Source of the DNA: Ryuthela nishihirai
Taxonomy: Eukaryota > Arthropoda > Arachnida > Araneae > Heptathelidae
Direction of reading: 5' to 3'
Assembly (NCBI GenBank): GCA_038380435.1
Contig: JAWZYU010000007.1
Coordinates: 28,871,001 to 28,935,000, forward strand
DNA length: 64,000 nucleotides
Shown: positions 44,296-55,200 of the stretch, piece after piece
Position numbering within the stretch: the stretch's first letter is position 1
Layout: each line of letters begins with the position of its first letter
The notes under the pieces: generated by a model
What the model was told of the DNA's origin: nothing
The model's input: the letters and a program-made list of their open reading frames with translations, nothing else
Databases searched by the model: none
Position numbers and translations under genes: made by a program

Positions 44296-44670
44296 CAGGA
44301 GATCAGTTGGTAGCGTGCCAGATCGTTATCTGTAGCTGCTCCCAGGTTCGAGTCCCAGCCTTGAAATTAATCTGCGCAAAATTCCCCGACCCGCTCTGCC
44401 TTCCGTCAGTAGGGAACACCGATGGGCATGGAAAGGCGGCCCTTTGTCGGATGACACTCAAAGCCGTGGTTCCGTATGCAGTCTAGACATACCCTATGCA
44501 CATAAAGATGTGAATGGCCTTGACGGGAGGCTATCATCTGTCTACTAACAACTATCCAGTGGGTCCCCTCCCTCAACCTTCTCTGAGTCCTCGGGGTCCT
44601 CGTAACCTTGCCATTGAGCCCATTGTGTTAAAAAAAAGTGGCCGCTCAACGCTGGTAAAACAATCAAACA
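44296..44670 (+). mobile_element. Old SINE1
   Basis: AGATCAGTTGGTAGCGTGCC, B box GGTTCGAGTCC, body and tail (TGTGTTAAAAAAAAGTGGCC) are followable with frequent substitutions. Confidence 0.85.
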
Positions 44671-45073
44671 ACTTTATCTCTTGGGAGCGTTTGTCTCAGT
44701 CGATAGCGATCTAGGCTGTTATGTAACCTGGTGTTCCTCGATAGAAATCCCCACTCTGCGTGAGCGAGGGCTCGCTCAGTCGGTAGTGTACTAGGCTCGT
44801 AACTTACTCTTCCTAGGTTCGAGTCCCATCTGGAACAGCGTTGAGATTTATCTCTACTAACTCTACACTGCCCTCGGTGAGAAACACACCGTTGGGCTTG
44901 AAAAGGCCGCCGTCCGATGGATGGGACATTAAGCCTTGGCCCTGTGTGCAGGAAAGCCATACACTGGGCAGGTTAAAGAACATGCTGGATGGCCTTAGCG
45001 GGAACCTACATCTGTCCCCTCACAGTTGTCCTGCATTCTCGGAGTCTTTGTGACCTAGCATTTCAGTTCATTT
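44671..45073 (+). mobile_element. Old SINE1 head fragment and second old SINE1
   Basis: A head-like fragment (TGTCTCAGTCGATAGCGATC) at about 44690-44740, then a diverged copy 44761-45073 (GGCTCGCTCAGTCGGTAGTG, GGTTCGAGTCCC, GTGACCTAGCATTTCAG). The latter is cut by the insertion at 45074. Confidence 0.78.
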
Positions 45074-45388
45074 TATGAGAGTGAGGGTTGGGTTGTTTTA
45101 CCTCTGAACGGCACTTTTTTGCACACCATGAGCTAAATGGCCAGGTCACATGGACTCCGAAGGCTCAGAGAAGGTTGAGGGAGGGGACCCACTGGAACAG
45201 CTGTTGGGAGACAGATGGTAGCCTCCCGTCAAGGCCATCCAGCGTGTTCTTTAAAGTGCACAGGGTATGGCTCTCCCGCACACAGGGCCACGGCTTAACG
45301 TCCCATCCGGCGGACGGCGGCCTTTCCAAGCCCATCGGTGTCCCCTACTGACCGTGGGCAGGGCGGAGAATTTTGTATGAGAGTGAGG
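45074..45388 (-). mobile_element. SINE1, 5'-truncated, 13-bp TSD
   Basis: TATGAGAGTGAGG at 45074-45086 and 45376-45388 flank a reverse SINE1 whose head is missing (ends at GGCGGAGAATTTTG). Confidence 0.94.
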
Positions 45389-46300
45389 AGATTGGAGAGC
45401 AGATAGGAAATAGATGGTGACCTTCCATCAACAGACGTAGAGAGATAATGAGCCTGTAATCTAAAATCCTTTGGAAAAATTAAAATATGTTTGGAAAACG
45501 TGAAGTTATCTTTCCCGTAACGAAAACTTTATTTAACATCTTTATGAAGGTGCATCCTCAACAGAAGTGGGAAGTAAAATCATAGCCGCTGGTAATGGTC
45601 CTGTAAGGTTTGCCCCTGTGGTCCTGAGAGAGACCTCAGGCTATCGCTTGCCTCTTCAATGGTAGAAGACTTCCCGCCGCTGTAAAGTAGAGCGTTCAAC
45701 ACTGATGAGCGAACCGAAAAGTTGTCAAAAGTCTCCCAAGCTGATTACCGGAAACCATTAGGGCTTTTTGGCCTTTTCCTCATTCACTGCTTCTTTTGCT
45801 TTTCGTAAAGCTATCTCTGCAAGGGAGAGTGATTCTTCAGATGATGATGTTAGAAGCTGAAGAAGAAGATGTTATTAAGTAAAGAGTTCGGAAGATAGAG
45901 AAGAAGAGAAAAAAAAAACCCATCTGAAATCGGTTCCTGTTTATATCGGTTGCGTTTGCAAAGAACCGAGCTGGAATATGGAGGGGAAAAAAAAAATGAA
46001 AAAAAAAATATCCTAACGCATGTGAGTGATCATTCAGGTTGGAAGCTTCGTACACAGATTTTTCTTGCGATCTCTCGAATAGCTGCATTTTCTTTTTTGC
46101 ATCGTTGAGTGAAGGATGCAACATTAAGAACAATAGAAAAACTGTTCGTTATATAAAAGAGCATATAGTTTGTTTTTTTTTTCCGAGGGCTGAAGGGAGT
46201 TGAATTTAATTTTTTTTCTGGTAAGCTATACCCAGTTCCTCCAAAGTAAAATTGCCTACTTAAAGACAGTCATTAAATGAACTTATCAAACTTTACAGTT
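45389..46300. other. No gene supported
   Basis: No repeat recognised. A 98-codon minus frame (45837-46133) contains homopolymer-encoded residues and no domain. Confidence 0.4.
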
Positions 46301-46314
46301 GTATTGCCGTAATG

Positions 46315-46440
46315 ACTGAACCATTAACGTATTTCGAAGTTGGAGCAAAGAGGATCTGGGTTCGAATCCACTGAGGGAAGTATTGATGTTTAAGTTGAGT
46401 TCTTTTGCTGAGGTTTCAACTCTTTGATGGGTCTCCTCTA
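46315..46440 (+). mobile_element. Old SINE2
   Basis: GGATCTGGGTTCGAATCCAC, TTTTGCTGAGG and TTTGATGGGTCTCCTCTATGG match SINE2 body order, strongly diverged. Confidence 0.55.
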
Positions 46441-46848
46441 TGGAAAGGTTGGGTTGGGTTGTTTTACCTCTGAGCGGCACTTTTTTGCACACCATGAGCT
46501 AAATGGCCAGGTCACATGAACCCCGAAGGCTCAGAGAAGGTTGGGGGAGGGGACCCACTGGAACAGCTGTTGGGAGGCAGATGGTAGCCTCCCGTCAAGG
46601 CCATCCAGCCTGTTCTTTAACGTGCACAGGGTATGGCTCTCCCGCACACGGGGCCACGGCTTAACGTCCCATCCGACGGACGGCGGCCTTTTCAAGCCCA
46701 TCGGTGTCCCCTACTGACCGTGGGCAGGGCGGGGAATTTTGAGGAGATAAGTCTCAACGCTGACCCAGCTGGGACTCGAACCTGGGAACTACAGATTACG
46801 AGCCTGGCGCGCTACCGACTGAGCCACCCCCGCCCCCCTGTGGAAAGG
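46441..46848 (-). mobile_element. SINE1, full length, 8-11-bp TSD
   Basis: TGGAAAGG at 46441-46448 and 46841-46848 (extends to 11 bp with one mismatch, CTATGGAAAGG/CTGTGGAAAGG). Reverse orientation. Confidence 0.92.
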
Positions 46849-47120
46849 AATCAGTCGGTAAAGCCTTATGCTCGTATTTTGATGTTCCGAGGTTAGAATC
46901 TTGCCAGCTAATCCCCTACTCTGTCCTCGGGGAGAAAGGAGATGATCGCTGGGGGGGAAAGGATGCCGTCCGTCGGATGGGACGTTAAATTGTGGTCCCG
47001 TATGCAGGTGAACTGTATCTTGTGCGCTTTACAGAACACTGTGGATGGCCTAGGTCGAAATCTTCCACCTTTCTCTTTAACTACTATCCACCCTATGGGC
47101 CTTTTTCCTTAAATGTCTCT
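46849..47120 (+). mobile_element. Old SINE1, no tail
   Basis: AATCAGTCGGTAAAGCC, GATGCCGTCCGTCGGATGGG and GTTAAATTGTGGTCCCGTATG mark an old copy; similarity fades after about 47100. Confidence 0.75.
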
Positions 47121-47604
47121 GAGCGGATTCGCTTTTAAGACGGTCTTGAGAAAAGCGAATACTCTTTAAAGTTGGTTTTTGGGAAAGAAAATTCACTCTT
47201 AGCACGGTTTTGTGAAAAGAGAATTAGTTTTTGAGAGGCGTTTTGAAGAAAAAAAGCAGATTCACTTGTAAGACAGTTTTAAGAAAAGAGAATTAGCTTT
47301 TTTAAGAAAAGAGAATATACTCTTCTACAAGTAAGTTTGAGGAAAATGAAGTCGTTCTTAGGATGATTTTGTGGAAAGGGAATTCCTTGTTAAGATGGTT
47401 TTGAAGAAATCGAATTCGCTCCTAAGATGGTTTTGAGGAACGTGAATGCTCTTTTACATACGCTTTGGAAAAAGGCTTAAGGAAAGGGCTTAAGGAAAGC
47501 GAAGTCGTTTTTAAAATCATTTTGAAGAAAGTGAATACACATTTAAAGATGGTTTTGACAAAAGCTAGTCCACTCTTTAGATGGTTTTGTGGAAAATGAA
47601 TTTG

Positions 47605-48012
47605 CTTCAAAGTTGGGGGGCTGGGGTGGCTCAGTCGGTAGCGCGCCAGGCTCGTAATCTGTAGTTCCTAGGTTCGAGTCCCAGCTGGGTCAGCATTGAG
47701 ATTTATCTCCGCAAAATTCCCCGTCCTGCCCACGGTCAGTAGGGGACACCGATGGGCTTGGAAAGGCCGTCGTCCGTCGGATGGGACGTTAAGCCGTGGC
47801 CCCGTGTGCGGGAGAGCCATACCCTGTGCACGTTAAAGAACAAGCTGGATGGCCTTGACGGGAGGCTTACCATCTGTCTCCCAACAGCTGTTCCAGTGGG
47901 TCCCCTCCCCCAACCTTCTCTGAGCCTTCGGGGTCCATGTGACCTGGTCATTTAGCCCATGGTGTGCAAAAAAGTGCCGCTCAGAGCTAAAACAACCCAA
48001 CTTCAAAGTTGG
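47605..48012 (+). mobile_element. SINE1, full length, 12-bp TSD
   Basis: CTTCAAAGTTGG at 47605-47616 and 48001-48012; head GGGGCTGGGGTGGCTCAGTC, tail AACAACCCAA. It sits within the 31-bp minisatellite. Confidence 0.96.
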
Positions 48013-48043
48013 TTTTGAGGAAAGTTAACACTCTTTAAAAGAT

Positions 48044-48639
48044 TACACTATGTCGAAAAAAGGGTCCGGACACTTTCATGTTATGTGAATGGAAAACCAC
48101 TTTCAAAGCTCCCTAACATTGAAAATAAACCTTTTACGCAAAAACTGTTATTGGCGATAAATTGTAGATGTCACTCAAATCTCTCTAAATATATTTCCTG
48201 CAATATTCGTTTAATATTTAAAGAATGAATGGAAGCTGAAGTATTTATCTTCAACTTTTAAATATTGATCGAAGATTGTTGAAAATTGACACTGTCACAT
48301 TGCCTCCAAATTGATGAAATCTAAAAAAAACGTCATACAAACTTCAGATATTTCATTTATGTTAGTGAACAAATTGTTACAAGAGTTGTGTTTTTCTATT
48401 GAAGTATTTTTTTCACAAGTGTCAAAAGTTGAAGATAAATGTTTCAGCTTCCATTCATCTTTTAAATATTAAACGAATATTACGGGAAATATATTTTGAG
48501 AGATTTGAGTGACATCTACAATTTTTTGCCAATAACAGTTTTTGTGTAAAAGGTTTATTTTCAATGTTAGGGAGCTTTGAAAGTGGCCTTCCATTCACAT
48601 AACATGCAAGTGTCCGGACACTTCTCTCAACATAGTGTA
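48044..48639. mobile_element. Palindromic MITE, second Tc1/mariner-like family
   Basis: TACACTATGTCGAAAAAAGG at the left and CTCTCAACATAGTGTA at the right; GTCCGGACAC and CATTCACATAAC blocks occur in both arms. Arms of about 220 bp are near-complete inverses around a 150-bp centre. TA-flanked, no transposase. Confidence 0.88.
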
Positions 48640-49779
48640 TTTTAAGCAAAGTGAATTCGTGTTAAGATGGATTTGAGGAAAGTGAATTCGTTACTAAGAT
48701 GGCTTTGAGGAAAGTGAATACTCTTCTTCACATGGTTTTGAGGAAAGTGAATACTCTTCTTCACATGGTTTTGAGGAAAGCGAAATTGTTTTTAAGATGG
48801 TTTTGAAGAAAGGATTTTTATAGGCGGGAAACAAGTTCCAATAGTGCAAATAAATATGCTGAATGGTTAATGTATGACTTTATTGAAGAAACTTTCTTTC
48901 ACTGATTTATCGAATTCTAACAAAATATGAAAGTGAATTGCCAAATTTCGTCGAAGGACCGATTTCATCAGCCCTTGTAAAGGTCAAATTCTTTTATTAA
49001 TAATTCCTCGTAATTTCACCCACATAACTGCCTGAAAATGGTAGCTAGGCGTAAAGTGGAAGGAGAGCTGTGTACCAATCCCTAGTGATGATGCACAGAA
49101 CCGGCCAGGTCTAGCACCTAATGTCCGACCCCGCCTTCTCGTGGTGCAGGCCGTTAGTACCTTTCAAAACAGATATTCTCTTTTGGAAGGGAACGGAAGG
49201 GGAGGGCTGCCAGTTCAGTATGGCCTACTGATCTGGTCATCTATGGCCACTTTTTTCTTTTTTTTCAACCCTGCTGAGGAGTGGTCAACTTCACAGGGTC
49301 CTGGTGCTGACCATTTATACCTACTAGACTGGACTTGTTTATGGATTTGAGCTTGATTATGGATCCTGGACTTGCTGCACTGGTGGGCTTCTGTTGAGGG
49401 AGAGTCTGCCGCTGTGTTTTCTGTTTGCTTCTGGGTTGCCAGCTCTACGTGAACAGAGGCATGGGATACCTTATATCAGCTGGTGGATAATCCTAATCAG
49501 AGGCCATCGCAGGTACCTGAACCTTACTTAGCTAGTTGGGCATCGTCAAGCCTAAACTGGAGTAATGTGTCTCAGGCAGGCCATATGGCTCTTGAAAAAG
49601 TCCACTTGAAAAGGTGGTGCCTGAAGTTCCTACCAGCATCGGTGACTTCAGCCTTTAGCGGAGGAGGAACAGGTCTTTGCCCCATGCCTGCGATCAGGGG
49701 GCTGTTTGATATTGTTGGCCCTACCAATCTCAATAAACCTAATTTCTTTAAAAATCCTACTAATCATTTTCTCTCTGCA

Positions 49780-50705
49780 GGAACTGGAACGTGAGGACAT
49801 TACATAGAGATTATTCTCTTGATGTCCTCATGCAGGAATTCCAGCGCTATAACCTAGATATTCTAGGCTTGCAAGAGACCAGATGGACAGGTAAAGGTGA
49901 GATACTTAAAAATAACTTTAAATTTCTCTTTACAGGGAGGGAGAATGGAAAGCATCACCAGGGCGTGGGTTTGCTGCTCAGCAGACATGCTAGTGATGCT
50001 CTTCTAGGATATGAGTGCATTAATGAAAGGTTTCTTACAGCAAAATTTCAGACAAGCATTAAAGACTTGAATGTTATCTGCTGTTATGCCCCCACTGAGG
50101 ATGCCGATGAGGATGAGAAGGATAGGTTTTACGGACAACTTCAGGATATTTTGAATTCTGTCAAGAAAGGAGATATTACCCTTGTTCTTGGTGACTTCAA
50201 TGCCAAAGTTGGTACCGAATCTGACCTTTGGGGAGGAGTAATAGGCCCTTTTGGTATTGGTAGCTGCAATGGCAATGGGCAACGTCTCCTACAGGTAAGT
50301 AAACTCATTGGTTTCAGAATAACTAACACATATTACAAACACCGCGACATACATAAATACACATGGGTTTCACCTGATGGGCTGCATAGGAATATGATTG
50401 ATTATATATTAATTAACAGCAAATGGGCTAGTTCTGTTAGAAATACCAGGGCATATAGGGGAGCTGAAATTGGATCTGACCATTACCTTGTTAAAAGTGT
50501 CTTGCAACTTAAACTTAAAAAGTGTTGTGCTAGGGTTAAAAAATTTACCTTTAATACTGAAGCTCTGAAAGACCCAGTTATAGCTAAAGCTTACCATGAT
50601 AGGTTACTTAGTCATTATGACAGTCATGGTTTGCTTAATACTGAAGTTGAGGAAGAATGGGGCCATTTAAGCAGGCTTTTTTGGAAACTAACAGTACTCT
50701 TTTAG
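49780..50705 (+). pseudogene. LINE AP-like endonuclease domain
   Basis: About 305 codons starting NWNVRTLHRDYSLDVLMQEF. Motifs of the exonuclease-endonuclease-phosphatase fold are in place: GLQETRW (catalytic Glu), GDFNAKVG (Asp/Asn), and GSDHYLV (His). The enzyme nicks target DNA to prime reverse transcription. An upstream frame ending ...NHFLSAGTGT (49483-49794) appears to be the natural N-terminus, displaced by a one-base loss at about 49785. A frameshift at about 50690 ends it. Confidence 0.9.
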
Positions 50706-50947
50706 GGAAAAAGGAGCAGAGGAGACAGAATTATTTAAGTGATAGGGCACTTGAGCTTATTTCAGAAAGAAGGAACTACAGGAATGTCCTTAATCAGTAC
50801 CCTACTAGTCCTAATAGAAAGCATTACAAAGAACTTAATAAACGTGTAAAGGATCAGTTAGCTACTGATAAGAATCTTTGGCTTGATGGCCTGGCTGACA
50901 AAGCTGAGGAAGCAGTTAGACAGCACAACAGAAGAGAGCTGTACTAG
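50657..50947 (+). pseudogene. LINE linker segment
   Basis: Continues the protein in another frame (FKQAFLETNSTLLGKKEQRR ... AVRQHNRREL), rich in Lys/Arg/Glu. It stops at TAG 50945-50947, where copy 1 has CAG, so the stop is a single C-to-T change. Confidence 0.85.
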
Positions 50948-51075
50948 ATAGTTAATGTTTTGTGTGGTAGAAAACGAACAGGTATACAGGGATTGAAGGA
51001 TAAACAAGGTAAGGTTATAGAAGGTGAGGATTCTGTCATGGCTAGGGTGGGCATTTCAGTGATGTTCTAAACAAT

Positions 51076-52215
51076 GTGGTTAATTCTACTCCCATTGTTT
51101 GCAATGATGATAGATGCATTGTTGGCTTTAATGTTGGCCCTATAACACAATCTGAAGTTAGTTTGGCTATTTCTAAACTTAATCTTCATAAATCCCCAGG
51201 GGTGGATGAAATTACTACGGAAATGCTTAGAGCTGGGAATGTTTCAGTTACCATTTGGATGGCTGAAATTTTGAATAACTTTTATGATAAAGGCATGGTT
51301 CCTAAAGATTTTACCAGAGCTATTATTATCGCTATTTTCAAAAAAGGTGATCGCAGTTCTTATGATAACTATAGGGGTATCAGCCTACTCTCTGTTCCAG
51401 GTAAAGTTCTTTCCATGATTGTGCTTAATAGATTTAAGAATCTGGTTGACAGGCAATTGCGTGATGAGCAATGTGGATTCAGAAGTGGTAGGGGATGTGT
51501 GGATCAGATATTTTCACTTAGGCAGATTCTTGAGAAATGTTTAGAGTTTCAGAAACCTTTGGTTGCCAGCTTTGTTGATTTCAAAAAGGCTTTCGACTCT
51601 GTTGATCGTCATAATTTGTGGTTGATTGTGAATTCATATGGTATACCAGACAAGTTAGTTAACATAATGAAAGCTCTCTATAATAACACTGAGTCATGTG
51701 TGAGAGTTGGTAAGTCTTGTAGCAATTGGTTTAGCATTACTTCTGGTGTTCGACAAGGGTGCATTTTGTCTCCTTTTCTCTTTAGTTTGGTTGTTGATTA
51801 TGTTATGCGAAATTCACTTCAAGGGAAAGCTTTTGGCCTTAAATGGGCTGGAAATACGAAAATTTCTGATTTAGATTATGCTGATGATTTAGCCCTTTTG
51901 GCAAATGATGTTGATGAGATGAACTCTTTCATTCGAGCTGTTGATGAGACTGGTAGTAGAGTAGGTTTGGTTATAAACAGAGAGAAAACTAAAATGATGA
52001 AAATTGGCCTGGCAGGCTGTGATTCAGTTAATCTGAATGGTTGCAGTCTTGAGCAGGTGTCACAGTTTAATTACCTTGGGAGCTACGTAACAGATACTGG
52101 TGATGTGCGGCATGAGATTAACAGACGAATAGGTATTGCTGCCGGGACTTTTAAGAATCTATGGAGATTGTGGAGAAATAGGCGTATACACCTAAAGACT
52201 AAAATTAGTCTTTAG
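51076..52215 (+). pseudogene. LINE reverse transcriptase
   Basis: 379 open codons. The RT core is intact: KSPGVDEITTEML (finger), IFKKGDRSSYDNYRGISLLS, FVDFKKAFDSVDR (motif A), SGVRQGCILSPFLFSLVVDYV (motif B) and LDYADDLALLA (motif C with both Asp), then GLVINREKTKMM and YLGSYVTDTGD. It copies LINE RNA (and possibly SINE2 RNA) at a nicked target. The domain is open, but the element is cut from its natural C-terminus by the deletion at about 52200. Confidence 0.92.
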
Positions 52216-52239
52216 GTGTTAATTAAAATTAGTGGCCGG

Positions 52240-52345
52240 ATGCAGCAGATGTAGCTCAGGACAGATGTACTTGGAGAATTAAACTTCGCGGTCTGGTTTG
52301 ACCTCCGTGGCTCATGGCTGCTTGAGGATGATGATGATGATGATG
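52240..52345 (+). repeat. LINE 3' end and (GAT)n tail
   Basis: Encodes a C-terminus (AADVAQDRCTWRIKLRGLV, stop at about 52299), then GACCTCCGTGGCTCATGGCT, GCTTGAGG (52300-52327) and GATGATGATGATGATGATGA. The same end is found in the 96-bp stub at 12301-12396. Confidence 0.9.
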
Positions 52346-52383
52346 AACTTTCGGGTCGTCATGTATAGGCTGGGCTTTTTACC

Positions 52384-52733
52384 AAATGGTATTTTTTGCA
52401 CACAATGGGCTAATTGGCCAGGTCACAAGTACTCCAAAAGCTCGGAGAAGATCATCTACTGAACACCTGTTAGGAGACAGATGGTATCCTCCCATCAAGG
52501 CCATCCAGCGAATTCTTTTACGTGCACAGGGTATGGCTCTCCCGCACATAGACCCACGGCTTAACGTCCAAGTCCGACGGACTGCGGCTTTTCCAAGCCC
52601 ATTGGTGACCCCTACTAACAGAGGGCAGGGAATTTTGCGGAGATAAATCTCAACGCTGACCCAGCTGGGACTCGAACCTGGGAACTACAGATTACGACCC
52701 TGGCCCGCTACCGACTGAGCCATCCCAGCCCTA
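52384..52733 (-). mobile_element. SINE1, reverse, tail truncated
   Basis: From TTTTTTGCACACAATGGGC to the head complement GAGCCATCCCAGCCC; moderately diverged, about 30 bp missing at the tail. No TSD seen. Confidence 0.87.
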
Positions 52734-53259
52734 GCCAACTTGTGTAACACTGAAGCCTCACTATTTCGAAAATAATGCAATAAGGCAAATTAGAGAGATA
52801 AGTCTATATTGTGGAATAGTTCAAAGGAAATAAAAGTTTATTATATTGTACTTTAAGAAAAAGTGTCATTAACCGAGACATAAACGGGTTTAATTACACT
52901 AGACAACAAATTAAAACTTTTTTTTAATAACATTGGTCAAATAGGATGTTTTTAACTAATTTTTTAATGTGCTGAATTCAAATATTGCTATGAAAAATCT
53001 GCAGCACGTACAGTTTTTTTCAAATTACGGATTGATGTATTTCAAATTTCAATGAATACGAATATCTTTGAAATGAAAATAAATGGGACTATTTTATTAA
53101 ATTGCAACTTAAAACTCATCAATTAATTAATGATTACAGTGAAAAAAATTAGAAACATCATAGTTATAGACAACTGAATATAAAGTAACAAATGAAAATA
53201 ATATTGAAACGCAAAATAAGGAAACATGGGTAAGGATCTTTTATACTTACAAGAAGTTC
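52734..53259. other. No feature seen
   Basis: AT-rich, no repeat or gene recognised. Confidence 0.5.
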
Positions 53260-54700
53260 ATTTTTGTCTTTTATGTGCTGAGGTATCTTCCTTCTGCAAG
53301 AACCAGCAGTAATCACCCATCATTGCTGGGTCCCACCTGCCTTGGTATCTCTCCTCCATGGTTTGGATATCCTGGTGAAATCTTTCCCCTTGCTCATCAC
53401 TGACAGCTCCTAAGTTATTGGGAAAGAAGTCGAAATGCTAGTGCAAGAAGCACCGGCATTCGGAAGGAAAGATTTTCATAGATTTTGAGAAGATCTAGAA
53501 TGAGCTGATGGTAGTTTTTCCTCTTTGTGATTCCCCAGAAAATCCTGAACAACAGACGTGAAGGATTTCCATGCAGGCGCTCCTTTATACTCAGTTTTTC
53601 TTCGAAGATAGTGTCATTCAGTAGCATCGTGATCTGAACCAACAAAGATGCCTTCTTTGAGTTTGGCATCATTTAGTTTTCGAAATTTTTCCATCAAGTG
53701 CAAAAACTCTTTACCAGTTTTGTCCATAGCCTTTACAAAGTTTTTCATAAGCCCCAATTTGATGTGTAGTGGTGGGAGCAGAACATCAGAGGGGCCAACA
53801 AGAGGCTTATTCCTCACATTACTCTTTCCAGGAATAAAAGCATCTCTTTTGAGCCAGTTTTTATTTTGCAGAGTTCATTTCTGGTCCTATTGTCCCACAA
53901 ACACAGAAAACAGCAAAATTTTGTGAATCCTCCTTTAAGCCCGAGCAAGAGAGATATGACTTTTAGGTCACCACGTATTGTCTACTTAAACTGGTCATAT
54001 TTTATAGCAGTGAGCATTTTTTTAACGCTTTCATAAGTTTCCTTCATCCTACAGGTGTGTCACTGGAATGGAAGGTTTTTGGTTTCCTTTATGCAAAAAG
54101 GACAGCTTTTAGGATGAATTTTGATGAATCTATAAACAGACTCCATTCCTTAGGGTTGTGAGTTGTTCCAATTTTTTCCATCAGCCCTGAAATATCTGTG
54201 CAGAAACACAAACCATCTTGCATCTCGTAATAAGCAGATAAAGCCAAATTTCTCTTTCTGAACAGACAGAGAAACTCTGGTACCCTTGACCAGAAGATTC
54301 CACTCTTGAAGTCTTGAACCTAAAACCTCAGTTTGTTGCTTTGAAATCATAGGTCTCGAACAAGATCATTTAGTTCATTTTGCTGAATCAGATGAGGCTC
54401 GTCTAACTTTTTAGGGGTGTATGTGGGATCAGGATCTGTATGTGCCTCAAGGTCTTCCTCTGATGAATGTGAATCCATATCCTCCCAGTTGGGTGGAGGT
54501 GTTAGTACAGGAAGATCTTCTCCATGAGGAACTGGTCTTGTGGCTGAAGGCACATTTGGATATTGTATTTTGCTTTTGTTCTTTTTTGAAAAGCCCGACA
54601 CTTTAGTTAAACAAAAATAGCAATCATGCAAGTGACTAGTTGGCTCACACCAAACCATTGGAACTGCAAAGGGCATGGATTTTATCTTAACTTTCAATCA
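53260..54700 (-). pseudogene. Decayed intronless gene of a multicopy family with RFHQD motif
   Basis: Minus-strand pieces in order: MPFAVPMVWCEPTSHLHDCYFC (about 54680), PHLIQQNELNDLVRDL (54350), LGSRLQEWNLLVKGT (54310), GDLKVISLLLGLKGGFTKFCCFLCLWDN (about 53900-53990), VLLPPLHIKLGLMKNFVKAMDK (53740-53800), KLKEGIFVGSD (53640), and NLGAVSDEQGERFHQDIQTMEERYQGRW then YCWFLQKED (53290-53420). I recognise this from memory as an uncharacterised family with many copies in arthropod genomes; its role is unknown to me, and transposon-borne spread is an inference. At least three frameshifts and one stop break it. There are no introns in about 1.44 kb. Confidence 0.8.
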
Positions 54701-54703
54701 TTC

Positions 54704-54744
54704 ACTCAGGCCAACAAAGCATGAAATGCTTTGTTGGCCTGAGT
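54704..54744. repeat. Perfect hairpin, 19-bp arms
   Basis: ACTCAGGCCAACAAAGCAT (54704-54722), loop GAA, and the exact inverse (54726-54744). CATGCAAC motifs follow (54748-54800). It lies just upstream of the RFHQD-family pseudogene. Confidence 0.9.
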
Positions 54745-55019
54745 CATCATGCAACATCATGCAACAACATCATGCACAATCATGCAACAAAGCATGACAT
54801 GTGGAGCTCATGTTTTGGCCTGATCTCCAACATGACATCCAAAATACAAATTATAGGCTTTCTTCACATTTCTTTATATTCTATATACACATTTCATGAA
54901 TATGTATATTATTTCAGAATGTGTATATGAAATGAAATTTCATATACACATTTCTTTTGTTGGCTTGTCAAATAACGACCCTGGAATTTTAAAATATAAT
55001 TTTCACACACATAACAAAA

Positions 55020-55200
55020 CTTATCCGGCACATTAACACATCCGCGACGCTACCTTTGTGCCATTTAAACGCCAAAATTCACTCTTCAACGTACAGCACG
55101 TGTTCCTCCTACAATGAAAACAACAAGAATGGCGGTCTGAGGTTAGGTTACTGTTACATGTTTCCTCCCACTTGGCTATCAGTGTTGCCAGCCACAAAAA
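55020..55200 (-). promoter_or_regulatory. Promoter-like patch upstream of the RFHQD pseudogene (weak)
   Basis: AAGAATGGCGGTCTGAGGTTAGG at 55123-55145 has an ATGGCGG core reminiscent of YY1-like promoter motifs; CACGTG lies at 55098-55103. Only motif-level evidence. Confidence 0.2.

Larger units (their letters stand above)
47125..48820. repeat. About 31-bp degenerate minisatellite, interrupted twice
   Basis: Loose repeats of CTTTTAAGATGGTTTTGAGG + AAAGTGAATTC run 47125-47610, 48003-48035 and 48640-48810. The two gaps are a SINE1 (47605-48012) and a palindromic MITE (48044-48639), so the array predates both. Confidence 0.85.
49147..52345 (+). mobile_element. LINE copy 2 (non-LTR retrotransposon), better preserved
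   Basis: 5' region from AGGCCGTTAGTACCTTTC (49148), AP-endonuclease domain (49780-50700), linker, reverse transcriptase (51076-52200), an internal deletion at a small hairpin (52188-52219), then the 3' end (GCAGATGTAGCTCAGGACAG ... GCTGCTTGAGG) with a (GAT)n tail to about 52345. The simple-repeat tail and APE-RT order suit the RTE-like end of the LINE tree, but the clade is uncertain. Lesions: frameshift near 49785, frameshift near 50690, nonsense at 50945, small deletion near 51040, deletion after 52200. Confidence 0.92.

Noticed and set aside
50004..50282. Minus-strand frames within LINE copy 2
   Set aside because: Shadows of the endonuclease frame, with no features of their own.
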